Positions 1 through 7,336 of a DNA stretch of 24,943 nucleotides are shown here, piece by piece. Made by a program: the position numbers and the translations under genes. Source of the DNA: SHZI01 sp031395645. GTDB taxonomy: Bacteria; Pseudomonadota; Gammaproteobacteria; Steroidobacterales; GCA-2729495. Position 1 is the stretch's first letter, and every line of letters starts with the position of its first letter. The notes below the pieces were generated by a model. The model was not told the origin of the DNA, did no database searches, and saw only the letters and a program-made list of their open reading frames with translations. The DNA is taken from the NCBI GenBank assembly GCA_031395645.1, contig JANNJM010000016.1, positions 1 to 24,943 on the forward strand, read 5' to 3'.

Positions 1-33
1 GCCGCGACCGGTCGCGGCTGAAGCCGCTCCTAC
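1..33 (-). repeat. REP element (GTAG type), part of a BIME running off the window
   Basis: Read on the minus strand, bases 33 to 12 start with GTAG followed by GAGCGGCTTCAGCCGCGA. The arms GCGGCT and AGCCGC form a tight hairpin. The same 22-base unit occurs exactly, in the other orientation, at 8101-8122. Bases 1-18 are a perfect palindrome centred on ACCGGT. This is what two head-to-head REP units would give at their junction, so a second unit probably lies just upstream of the window. The TAG of GTAG (bases 32-30) is also the stop codon of pgl. GTAG-headed imperfect palindromes are the known form of REP sequences mobilised by RAYT (TnpA-REP) transposases; no RAYT gene is in this window. Confidence 0.8.
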
Positions 34-782
34 TTGTTGGGTGTCCGGAGCGGAACAACCACCGAGCGGATGGGCCGTCGCCGTCTGGGTACCGTCGCTT
101 CACTGGCCGCTGCTCCGTCCGCAACCAGTACAGCCCGACGCCGGGCGACCCGGCCTGCGGGAAAGGGTGCACCACCCGCATAGAGATCGGCCACCACGCC
201 GGCCTTGTCCGCGCCGGTCACGAACCAGACAATACTGCGGGCACGATTCAGCGCTGGAAAAGTCAGCGTCATGCGCCGGTGGCCATTGTGTTCGGTCGTC
301 AACGCGACGCTCCGGTCCTTGACTTCCAGCGCAGGATCACCGGGAAACAGCGAGGCGGTATGGCCGTCTCCGCCGAGACCAAGGTGGACCAGGTCAATGA
401 TCGGCGGGTCACCAGCGATCTGGGCCAGTTCATCGACGTAGGAGCCGGCCGCGCCGGCCAGGTCCGCGCGGTCCACCCACATCGGATGGAGATTTCGTCG
501 GGGAAGGGGTCCGTGCCACACCAGAATCTCGTCGAGAGTGCCCAGGTTGCGTGCGGAGTCTCCGCGAGCTACAACGCGCTCGTCGACCTGATAGACGTGA
601 ATCGCTGACCAGTCGAGCGGCTCGCGGGCAAGGGCCTTCAGCATCGGCACGGGCGAACTGCCCCCGCTAAGCGCCAGAGAGGCGCGCGTGCGACGGCCGA
701 TAGCAACTCCGAGCACCGTGGCGATCAGGTGCGCGGCGAGTTCGGCCGCATCGGCGGCTGTCTTGGCAACTTCCAGTCGCAT
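30..782 (-). CDS. pgl: 6-phosphogluconolactonase
   Basis: Hydrolyses 6-phosphogluconolactone to 6-phosphogluconate, the second step of the oxidative pentose-phosphate pathway, in the cytosol. The 250-residue protein has the DevB-type signatures: SGGSSP at residues 39-44, a DER motif at 67-69, and GLGGDGHTASLFPG at 135-148. These form the phosphate and lactone site of this family. The start at 782 is preceded by GGAG within the 19-base gap to zwf. It is the last gene of gnd-zwf-pgl and completes the sequence of steps from glucose-6-phosphate to ribulose-5-phosphate. The C-terminus after ADGAAAS (about 222-228) carries an arginine-rich tail of about 20 residues that is not needed by the family fold. 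Its stop codon lies in the REP repeat, so the natural end may have been altered by the repeat's arrival (inference). Confidence 0.95.
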   Translation of the reverse strand: MRLEVAKTAADAAELAAHLIATVLGVAIGRRTRASLALSGGSSPVPMLKALAREPLDWSAIHVYQVDERVVARGDSARNLGTLDEILVWHGPLPRRNLHPMWVDRADLAGAAGSYVDELAQIAGDPPIIDLVHLGLGGDGHTASLFPGDPALEVKDRSVALTTEHNGHRRMTLTFPALNRARSIVWFVTGADKAGVVADLYAGGAPFPAGRVARRRAVLVADGAAASEATVPRRRRPIRSVVVPLRTPNK

Positions 783-801
783 CCTGCTCCGTCCGTGCTA
801 G

Positions 802-2199
802 CTAGGCACCGCGGCCGATACCGTCCTGGGTGGGGTTGTACCAGCCGCCAAAGGCCGCCACCATCCGATCCGCCTCGCGGGGCCCCCAACTACCCGGCTC
901 GTAACGGTAGGCCGGACCACTCTTGTCGAGGATCGGATCGCAGATCGCCCAGGCTGCTTCCACGCTGTCTTCGCGCGCGAAGAGGGTAGCGTCGCCGCCC
1001 ATCGCATCGCCAATCAGCCGTTCGTAGGCTTCCTTGGCCTCACTGGTGGCGTTACACACGTAGAGCTCCACTTCCTCGCCCGCCATGCGCTCACCAGGCG
1101 ACTTGGTGCGGGCGCCAACGGCGATCGCCACCTGGTTCGGCCCGAGGCGAAAGCGGAAATAGTTTGACTGCGGCGGCACCGGTTCGTCGAAGACCTGCTG
1201 GGGTGGTGCCTTAAGGATTACCATCACCTCGGTGGCAGTGACAGGTAGCGACTTGCCCGTACGGATGAAAAACGGGACACCCTGCCAGCGCCAGGAATTC
1301 AGGTGCAGCTCCATCGCGGCGTAGGTCTCGACGTCCGAGTCCGGCGCAACGCCTAAGTCGCCCCGGTAGCCCTTGTACTGCCCACGCACCATGCTCTGGG
1401 TGGTGAACGGACTGATAGCCCGCAGCACCTTGATCCGCTCGTCCCGCTGAGCCTCGCCCCAGTACCCGACCGGCGGGTCCATCCCCAGACTCGCGACGAC
1501 CTCGAGCAGGTGGTTCTGCACCACATCGCGAATAGCGCCGACCTCCTCGTAGAACTTGCCCCGGCCTTCGACGCCAATCTGCTCCGCCATGGTGATCTGG
1601 ACGCTCTCCACATAGTTGCGGTTCCAGATGGGCTCAAGGAAGGAGTTGGCGAAACGGAAGTACAGCAGGTTCTGCACAGGCTCCTTGCCGAGGAAGTGAT
1701 CAATGCGAAAGATCGCCGCCTCGGGGAATACGCTGTGCAGCGTGTGGTTTAAGTCCTTCGCCGAGGCAAGGTCCCGGCCAAAGGGCTTCTCAACGACCAC
1801 CCGCGCGTTTCTGGCACAGCCGGACTCGCCCAGCAGCTTGACGACCGGTCCGAACAGGCTCGGGGGAATCGCCAGGTAGAACAGCGGTGCCTTGGCATCC
1901 TTGAGCGCCTCCCTGAGCCGCGCAAAGGTTTCAGGGGCCTGGTAGTCGCCGTCCACGTACTGCAGCAGGGAAATCAGCTTTTCTGCCGGCGCCGAGGTGG
2001 CATCCTGGGTGCGCTTGTCGAGGCTGTCACGTACACGTTCCTGGAACTGCGTAAGCTTCCACCCGGAACGCGCCACGCCGATAACAGGCACGTCCAGCGT
2101 ACCGCGCTTTACCATCGCCTTCAGCGCGGGATAGATCTTGCGGTGGGCCAGATCGCCGGTAGCACCAAGCAGCACCACCGCATCGGATCGTTCAATCAT
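802..2199 (-). CDS. zwf: glucose-6-phosphate 1-dehydrogenase
   Basis: Oxidises glucose-6-phosphate to 6-phosphogluconolactone with reduction of NAD(P)+, the committed step of the oxidative pentose-phosphate route. The 465-residue length is normal. Visible signatures are the N-terminal dinucleotide motif GATGDLA (residues 12-18), EKPFG at 137-141 and the substrate-binding and catalytic stretch RIDHFLGKE at 165-173 with its His-Asp pair. The start ATG at 2199 overlaps the gnd stop codon as ATGA, so the two are probably translationally coupled, and GGGAG lies about 10 bases upstream. The gene sits between gnd (upstream) and pgl (downstream) on one strand. No Entner-Doudoroff edd or eda gene is adjacent in the window. 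Confidence 0.97.
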   Translation of the reverse strand: MIERSDAVVLLGATGDLAHRKIYPALKAMVKRGTLDVPVIGVARSGWKLTQFQERVRDSLDKRTQDATSAPAEKLISLLQYVDGDYQAPETFARLREALKDAKAPLFYLAIPPSLFGPVVKLLGESGCARNARVVVEKPFGRDLASAKDLNHTLHSVFPEAAIFRIDHFLGKEPVQNLLYFRFANSFLEPIWNRNYVESVQITMAEQIGVEGRGKFYEEVGAIRDVVQNHLLEVVASLGMDPPVGYWGEAQRDERIKVLRAISPFTTQSMVRGQYKGYRGDLGVAPDSDVETYAAMELHLNSWRWQGVPFFIRTGKSLPVTATEVMVILKAPPQQVFDEPVPPQSNYFRFRLGPNQVAIAVGARTKSPGERMAGEEVELYVCNATSEAKEAYERLIGDAMGGDATLFAREDSVEAAWAICDPILDKSGPAYRYEPGSWGPREADRMVAAFGGWYNPTQDGIGRGA

Positions 2200-3194
2200 G
2201 ACTTGCTGGTCTCCCGGTGGCCGCCAAACTGAAAGCGCATGGCTGACAACAGCCGATCGGCAAATTCAGCCTCTCCGCGCGACTCGAACCGTGAATAGAG
2301 TGCCGCCGACAGCACGGGCACCGGTACTGCGGTGTCGATGGCGGCCTTCAGCGTCCAGCGGCCCTCGCCGGAATCCGCGACGCGGCCCTGGAAGCCTTTC
2401 AGCTGCGGGTCACTGGCCAGCGAGGCTGCCGTCAGGTCGAGCAGCCAGGAGGTCACGACGCTACCCCGGCGCCAGAGCTCGGCGATAGCACCAAGGTCGA
2501 AATCATACTGGTAGCGCTCGGGAGTCTCTGGAGCCCCGGGACCTTCGCGGAGACCCGCCCCGGCGTGCCGAAGCAGATTAAACCCCTCTGCATAGGCGGC
2601 CATCATTCCATACTCGATGCCGTTATGAACCATCTTCACGAAGTGGCCGGCACCGGGTGGGCCGCAATGCAGGTAGCCCTTCGAAGCCGGATGGTTGCTG
2701 TCGCGCCCGGCGACGGCTTCGATATCGCCCTTGCCCGGCGCCAGATCCCCGAAGATCGGCCCGAGATGCGCGACAGCCTGAGGCGCTCCGCCGATCATCA
2801 GGCAATAGCCACGCTCGAGCCCCCAGACGCCGCCGCTCGTCCCGACGTCGACATAGTGGATACCCTTTGGCCTGAGTTCCGCCGCCCGGCGAATGGCATT
2901 TTCGAACGGTGAGTTACCGCCATCGATGAGGATGTCACCCTTCAGCAGGTACGCCGCAACGGTCTTCACGACCCCCTCCACCACCGACACCGGCAGCATG
3001 ATCCAGACGGCCCGGGGCGGCTGCAACCGGGAAATGAATTCTTCAATGGACGATGTGCCCTGCGCGCCGGCCGCGCTCAGTTCGGCGACCGCATCGGCGT
3101 TGGTATCAAACACCACGCAGTCGTGTCCGTGCTGCATCAGCCGGCGCACCATATTGGCGCCCATCCGGCCAAGACCGATCATTCCAAGTTGCAT
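2196..3194 (-). CDS. gnd: 6-phosphogluconate dehydrogenase, decarboxylating, short type
   Basis: Converts 6-phosphogluconate to ribulose-5-phosphate and CO2 with reduction of a nicotinamide cofactor. The 332-residue protein is much shorter than the roughly 470-residue E. coli Gnd and belongs to the short, YqeC/GndA-like class. Motifs: Rossmann loop GLGRMG at 7-12, substrate loop GGNSPFENA at 92-100, GTSGG at 118-122, and KMVHNGIEYG at 187-196 with the catalytic lysine 187 and asparagine 191. An acidic Asp30 ends the second strand (VVFDTN), which usually favours NAD+ over NADP+; that is inference. GGAG five bases before the ATG at 3194 supports the start. It is first of three genes, and its promoter should lie in 3195-3320, shared with the divergent hydrolase gene. 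Confidence 0.93.
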   Translation of the reverse strand: MQLGMIGLGRMGANMVRRLMQHGHDCVVFDTNADAVAELSAAGAQGTSSIEEFISRLQPPRAVWIMLPVSVVEGVVKTVAAYLLKGDILIDGGNSPFENAIRRAAELRPKGIHYVDVGTSGGVWGLERGYCLMIGGAPQAVAHLGPIFGDLAPGKGDIEAVAGRDSNHPASKGYLHCGPPGAGHFVKMVHNGIEYGMMAAYAEGFNLLRHAGAGLREGPGAPETPERYQYDFDLGAIAELWRRGSVVTSWLLDLTAASLASDPQLKGFQGRVADSGEGRWTLKAAIDTAVPVPVLSAALYSRFESRGEAEFADRLLSAMRFQFGGHRETSKS

Positions 3195-3320
3195 GGCGAC
3201 TCCACAGGTTGGTGGTCCCTGGCCCCAGTCTATCGGCCCGCCCCGCTGACTGCTTTAGACGAGAGTGAGACGCAGGTTCGCTCGTTGACCTTCTGGAGTG
3301 TACCCCAGCATCATGGCGGC
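3195..3320. promoter_or_regulatory. divergent intergenic region, gnd / MBL-fold hydrolase
   Basis: The 126 bases between two divergent starts must hold a promoter for each side. On the plus strand TTGACC (3285-3290), an 18-base spacer and the weak hexamer CATCAT (3309-3314) could serve the hydrolase. Transcription would then begin close to its ATG at 3321. No convincing pair is seen for gnd on the minus strand. No operator palindrome was recognised. Confidence 0.35.
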
Positions 3321-3980
3321 ATGACTCTGCGCGCAACCGTCGTCCCTGTCACCGCTTTCCAGCAGAACTGCTCGGTCATCTGGTCCACGCAAACCCATGA
3401 GGGCGCCGTCATCGACCCAGGTGGTGACCTCGAGCACATCCTCGCAGTGGTTGCCGATGGGGGCGTGCACCTGACCAAGATCCTGCTCACCCACGCGCAC
3501 ATCGATCATGCCGGGGCTACCCAGGCACTGGCCGAGCGGCTCAAGCTACCGATCGAGGGCCCCCATCCCGATGACCAGTTCTGGATCGACCTGCTGCCGG
3601 AGCAGGCGCGTATGTTCGGCTTCCAGCCGGTGGCGAAATTCACGCCCACGCGCTGGCTCCATCAGGGCGATACCGTGCAGGTGGGACCCGAGATTCTGGA
3701 GGTCTACCACTGTCCCGGGCACACCCCCGGTCACGTGATCTTCCATTCCCGCCCGGACCGCCTCGCTTTCGTCGGCGACGTGCTGTTCGCCGGGTCTATC
3801 GGCCGTACTGACTTCCCGCGCGGCGATCACGCCACCCTCGTCCGTTCGATCACCCGGAACCTCTGGCCGCTCGGCGACGACGTCACCTTTGTCCCGGGCC
3901 ACGGACCGACCTCGACCTTCGGGCAGGAGCGGGCCAGTAACCCCTTCGTGGGCGATCGCGCCCTGCAGGCAGCAGGCTAG
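3321..3980 (+). CDS. MBL-fold metallo-hydrolase, glyoxalase II / YcbL-like
   Basis: A 219-residue cytosolic metallo-beta-lactamase-fold hydrolase. The zinc ligands are all visible: HAHIDH (58-63), His134 in CPGHTPGH, Asp153 in GDVLFAGSIGRTD, and His194 in PGHGP. The FAGSIGRTD and PGHGPTST patterns are those of the YcbL/GloB-like branch, which hydrolyses thioesters such as S-lactoylglutathione; the exact substrate cannot be read from sequence. The reading frame is open far upstream, but the family's N-terminus (about MTLRATVVPVTAFQQN) begins at 3321 and the upstream part lies antisense to gnd. No clear ribosome-binding site precedes 3321. The stop codon shares a CTAG with the convergent gene's stop. 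Confidence 0.88.
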   Translation: MTLRATVVPVTAFQQNCSVIWSTQTHEGAVIDPGGDLEHILAVVADGGVHLTKILLTHAHIDHAGATQALAERLKLPIEGPHPDDQFWIDLLPEQARMFGFQPVAKFTPTRWLHQGDTVQVGPEILEVYHCPGHTPGHVIFHSRPDRLAFVGDVLFAGSIGRTDFPRGDHATLVRSITRNLWPLGDDVTFVPGHGPTSTFGQERASNPFVGDRALQAAG

Positions 3981-5167
3981 CTGGCGGCGGCACTACCCGC
4001 AGCACTGCCCGCATTGCTGCCGGTCGCCCGCCCGGTCACGAGCGCTGTCAGCGCGCCAAACCCGGCCAGCACCAGCGTGAGCGACATCAGCGACCCGAGG
4101 ACCTGCACCCGCTGCGCCAGGATCAGACCAGCCACGACCAGCAGCAGCAATACGAACCACCGCCAGCCGCCGGCTGGGGGCAGACCAGCCACTGCGAACC
4201 GGTCCTGCAGTGTACTCACGATGATCAGCACACCGACGAGCCCGGACAGCATCAGGCCAAACACGTAGCCGGCGAGCACGACCAGTCCGAGCAGCCAACC
4301 CAGGAGTGTCACGAAGAGCACGAACGCCACGATCGGTGTCAGCACCAGGGACGCGGCACCAAGCAGCAGGGTACGACCTGGCGCCGCCCGGAAAACTGTC
4401 GCGGAACGCACCACCAGGCCCGGAGCAAACCAGCTGAGAACGAGCGCTGCCGCGGCGATCGCAATCCCCAGTGCCCAGCCACCGGCGAACCGCCCGGCAT
4501 CAAAAGGCCCCGACGACTCATCACGCAACGGCTGGCGACCGTCAGAAGCGTCGTCACCGGCTGCGCGCACTTCACCGAAAATCTGCGCGTCCTCGGCAAT
4601 AGTCGGGGGCTGCCTGCTGCGCCAGACCAGATCCCCACCGATGATCGCACCGGGCTCCACCCGGATCTCCCGGGCCGAGATCTCGACGTTGCCCACCACC
4701 TTGCCGGATATCACTGCTGTACCGGCGAAAATACGCAGGGTATCGCCAAGCTGGCCCGCCATCTCTACGCGGTTAGCGGCTATCCATGTGCGTCCGCCGA
4801 TGGCGCTGCCGGACTCCAGTACGACAGTGCCGCCGGCGATGGTCGCCTGGTCGGTAACGAAGCCTGCGATCCGGACAATGCCGCCAGTAGCGCGCAAATC
4901 GTCGCCAACACCGCCATCCAGTGTGATCCGTCCACTGGCCAGCATCACGTCGCCTTCGACGTCGCCAGAAATTTCGGCGCTGCCCGCGGCCAGCACTGCG
5001 GCGCCGGCAATGGCACTCTCGATCCGGACCTTGCCGCCCGCCGCATAGAGGTCGTCGTCGACCGGCTCGGTCACGACGACGGATCCCGAAACCCGCGTTT
5101 CCGCCAGGGCCGGGCAGGCGTGCAACAGCGCGCCGACTGAAATAAGCAGCAGACCTGGCAGGCGCAT
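3977..5167 (-). CDS. exported beta-helix (bactofilin-like) protein with C-terminal membrane helices
   Basis: A 396-residue envelope protein of unknown function. Residues 1-22 are a signal peptide ending in ALA. Residues about 30-200 are short degenerate repeats built around ISG-V-G-V-A-G patterns with alternating hydrophobic residues, as in the polymer-forming bactofilin right-handed beta-helix. After a polar linker (about 203-226) come about five membrane helices (229-250, 265-290, 292-318, 336-352, 357-378) and a Gly/Ala/Ser tail. This layout resembles the DUF8173-type 'polymer-forming cytoskeletal' annotations. The frame is open to 5320, but the signal peptide and the position just 10 bases after the upstream gene's stop fix the start at 5167. 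It follows the unknown helical protein and the aldo/keto reductase on the same strand. A scaffold or sensor role in the inner membrane is only inference. Confidence 0.8.
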   Translation of the reverse strand: MRLPGLLLISVGALLHACPALAETRVSGSVVVTEPVDDDLYAAGGKVRIESAIAGAAVLAAGSAEISGDVEGDVMLASGRITLDGGVGDDLRATGGIVRIAGFVTDQATIAGGTVVLESGSAIGGRTWIAANRVEMAGQLGDTLRIFAGTAVISGKVVGNVEISAREIRVEPGAIIGGDLVWRSRQPPTIAEDAQIFGEVRAAGDDASDGRQPLRDESSGPFDAGRFAGGWALGIAIAAAALVLSWFAPGLVVRSATVFRAAPGRTLLLGAASLVLTPIVAFVLFVTLLGWLLGLVVLAGYVFGLMLSGLVGVLIIVSTLQDRFAVAGLPPAGGWRWFVLLLLVVAGLILAQRVQVLGSLMSLTLVLAGFGALTALVTGRATGSNAGSAAGSAAAS

Positions 5168-5177
5168 CGCCAGAAGC

Positions 5178-5753
5178 TCAGCTGGCCGGCCGCAGGTCAT
5201 CGAGGGCAGGCGGCAGAGTGGCAAAAACGCGGGCGTACTGCTGCTGCTCGGTCCGGGTCTCCTCTTCGGTGACCCCCGCCATGTAGTCCCAGTCGGCCGG
5301 GGTGAAGAGCCAGCCGGCAAGATCGGTCGTGCCGCCGTGGTGGCCCATGTTCGCTACGATGTAGTTGGTGTAGGCCGCGCCCACCGCTTCGAAGCTCGCA
5401 AGATTCGCCGGATCATTACGGGCTGCGAGTTTCTTCTTCGCCGCCGACAGCGCCTGCAGATGCTCCTGATTGCCGGCGAGGCGCTCGTCGAGTTCACGCA
5501 GTGCCTGTGCGGACGGCGCGTCGAGAGTGCCAAGCTTGGCACGGATCATGTTACCCATCTTCACGTCTTGCGCGTGCAGCCTGCCCATGGACGTTTCAAT
5601 GTAATCACCAATAGCGACATAGAACGGGGCGAACAGACTATCTCCGCCGGACTTGCGCGCCACGGCGGCAGTGAGCGTTTCCCGCACGGACTTGAGCCGG
5701 CGGCGTTCACCGGCAACCTTCTCTCGCAGCGTCATCGCAGGTTCATCACCCAT
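5178..5753 (-). CDS. uncharacterised helical protein, 191 aa
   Basis: I do not recognise this family. The protein looks soluble and mostly alpha-helical, with no signal peptide or membrane segment. Charged N-terminal helix (about 8-33), a Tyr/Glu/His-bearing helix (44-66, with Glu53, His60, Asp63), a Leu/Glu-rich helix (82-110, with His98), and a helix ending in NMGHHGG (about 120-140). The spread of His, Glu and Asp over a probable four-helix bundle recalls hemerythrin-like or diiron proteins, but the canonical hemerythrin spacing is not there, so no function is assigned. GAGGGA, eight bases before the ATG at 5753, supports that start over the internal ATG at 5735. It lies 27 bases after the aldo/keto reductase and 10 bases before the beta-helix membrane protein, suggesting one transcript. 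Confidence 0.75.
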   Translation of the reverse strand: MGDEPAMTLREKVAGERRRLKSVRETLTAAVARKSGGDSLFAPFYVAIGDYIETSMGRLHAQDVKMGNMIRAKLGTLDAPSAQALRELDERLAGNQEHLQALSAAKKKLAARNDPANLASFEAVGAAYTNYIVANMGHHGGTTDLAGWLFTPADWDYMAGVTEEETRTEQQQYARVFATLPPALDDLRPAS

Positions 5754-5780
5754 CCAGATTCTCCCTCAGCGCAATGATTC

Positions 5781-6764
5781 CTAATTGTTCAGGGTACCCA
5801 GCATGCCCGCGGGATACCGCTCCCCGGCGACCAGCTCTTCCGGGACGGCGGCCTCCACGGCGGCGAGCTGCTCCGGCGACAGGCGAACGTCCACCGCACC
5901 CGCATTGTCCTCCAGGTAGCGGCGTTGCTTGGTACCCGGAATTGGCAGCACGCCATCCCACTGGGCCAGCACCCAGGCCAACGACAACTGTGCAGCGGTG
6001 CAACCCAGAGTGCCGGCAAGCACCTGCAGTCGCTGCGCAACGGCCTGATTGCGCTTGAGGTTCTCGCCCTGGAACCGCGGGAAAATCCGTCGCGTGTCAG
6101 TTTCCGGCAAATCGGAGTCAGCGCCGATGGCGCCGGTCAAAAAGCCACGCCCCAGCGGGCTGTAGGCCACGAAAGCGATACCGAGCTCCCGACACGCCTC
6201 CAGCGAGGGGCGACACGCATCGCGCGTCCAGGGCGACAACTCGCTCTGCAGGGCCGCCACCGGGTGCAGTTCGTGCGCGCGGCGCACGGTGGTCGGCGAG
6301 GCCTCAGAGAGACCTGCAAAGCGAATCTTACCGGCCGTGACGAGATCGCCCATCGCGCCCATGGAGTCGGCAATTGGCACGCCTGGATCGATGCGGTGCA
6401 GGTAGAAAAGGTCGATGTGATCGACGCGGAGGCGCTGGAGACTGCTGTCACAGGAGGACCGGATTGTTTCGGGACGATTGTCGGCAGCGATGGTGCCGGC
6501 CTGCGTGCGCGACAGGCCGCACTTGGTCGCCAGAAACACGGCTCGCCGCCGGCCCCGGATGCACTCCCCAACGAAGCGTTCGTTCGCGCCATCCTGGTAC
6601 ACCGCGGCGGTATCCAGGTGATTGATGCCGAGGTCGAGCGCCCGGTGCAGCGTGGCCGCCGCCTCCTTGTCGTCGCGCTGGCCATACCAGCCGACCATGC
6701 CCATACAGCCGAGGCCAAGGGCCGAGATCGGTTCGCCGGTACTGCCCAGTTGCCGTTGTTGCAT
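5781..6764 (-). CDS. aldo/keto reductase
   Basis: A 327-residue NADPH-type aldo/keto reductase, full length for the family. The catalytic tetrad is complete: Asp51 and Tyr56 in HLDTAAVY, Lys81 in ATKCG, and His123 in FYLHRIDP. The C-terminal cofactor region PIPGTKQRRYLEDN is the usual phosphate-binding segment. It resembles the AKR13/YakC-like group, whose members reduce varied aldehydes and ketones; the physiological substrate is unknown. The start at 6764 has no Shine-Dalgarno sequence. A TATCAT hexamer lies seven bases upstream, raising the possibility of a leaderless message. It is the first gene of a three-gene minus-strand cluster with the helical protein and the beta-helix membrane protein. 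Confidence 0.9.
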   Translation of the reverse strand: MQQRQLGSTGEPISALGLGCMGMVGWYGQRDDKEAAATLHRALDLGINHLDTAAVYQDGANERFVGECIRGRRRAVFLATKCGLSRTQAGTIAADNRPETIRSSCDSSLQRLRVDHIDLFYLHRIDPGVPIADSMGAMGDLVTAGKIRFAGLSEASPTTVRRAHELHPVAALQSELSPWTRDACRPSLEACRELGIAFVAYSPLGRGFLTGAIGADSDLPETDTRRIFPRFQGENLKRNQAVAQRLQVLAGTLGCTAAQLSLAWVLAQWDGVLPIPGTKQRRYLEDNAGAVDVRLSPEQLAAVEAAVPEELVAGERYPAGMLGTLNN

Positions 6765-6771
6765 GCGGCGG

Positions 6772-6777
6772 ATGATA
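6772..6777 (-). promoter_or_regulatory. possible -10 element for aldo/keto reductase gene
   Basis: TATCAT on the minus strand ends seven bases before the ATG at 6764, so transcription would start at or next to the start codon. No good -35 hexamer is seen 16-18 bases further up, so this is a weak call. Confidence 0.3.
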
Positions 6778-6860
6778 CCCGCACCGCACGCTGGTTTTGG
6801 AGCGGCAGCGGGTCGCGCCAGCGTGTTTTAATGGCGCAGGTTCAGCCAAAGGATGCCGTC

Positions 6861-7268
6861 ATGTCATCAACCTCGCTGTCACCCGCATCCCGGGTCCTGC
6901 TCATCATCGGCAGCCTGTCACTGCTCTCGGCCACCCAACTGAGTGCGCTCGGCTTCCACGCGCTCTCAAACGTGCTGACGCCGCCCCAACAGGCGGCATG
7001 GCACTGGGCTACGGAGCTGCAGTTCTACCACTCGCTCGGACTGATCCTGCTGGCACTGCTCGCCCCCGCGCTGGGCAACTCCCGGCTGGTGAGTTGGGCC
7101 GGCGGCATCATGACCCTCGGGATTGTGCTGTTCTCGGGAACGATTTATGTGAGTTCCCTCGGGCTGGCGCCGGTTGGCCAGCTGGCCCCGGCCGGCGGTG
7201 GCTCGTTCATGCTGGCGTGGCTGCTGGTGGCTATCGCGGCGTTTCGCGCGCGAACTCAGGTCGGATGA
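6861..7268 (+). CDS. DUF423-family small membrane protein
   Basis: A 135-residue inner-membrane protein with four hydrophobic segments (about 10-30, 51-70, 75-96, 112-130). The family pattern is visible: GFHAL near the first helix, a TELQFYHSLGLILLALLAP stretch, GIMTLGIVLFSGTIYVSSLG, then PVGQLAPAGGGSFMLAWLLVAIAAF. This matches DUF423 proteins such as E. coli YgdD, whose function is unknown. The frame is open far upstream, but AAAGGA (6848-6853) at proper distance selects the ATG at 6861 over one at 6831. It is divergent from the aldo/keto reductase and 68 bases before the Rossmann-fold gene on the same strand. Confidence 0.82.
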   Translation: MSSTSLSPASRVLLIIGSLSLLSATQLSALGFHALSNVLTPPQQAAWHWATELQFYHSLGLILLALLAPALGNSRLVSWAGGIMTLGIVLFSGTIYVSSLGLAPVGQLAPAGGGSFMLAWLLVAIAAFRARTQVG

Positions 7269-7336
7269 TCACGGCCGGCTGACTGTTGCTATCCTTCCGC
7301 GCCAACTAATCAAGACTCGCAACTGGAGACCCGCTC

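Noticed and set aside
5178..5753. Calling the 191-residue helical protein a hemerythrin.
   Set aside because: His, Glu and Asp residues are present but not in the canonical hemerythrin order and spacing; left as unknown.
5925..6860. In-frame extension upstream of the DUF423 gene, opposite the aldo/keto reductase.
   Set aside because: The family N-terminus and an AAAGGA site both place the start at 6861; the upstream part is antisense shadow.
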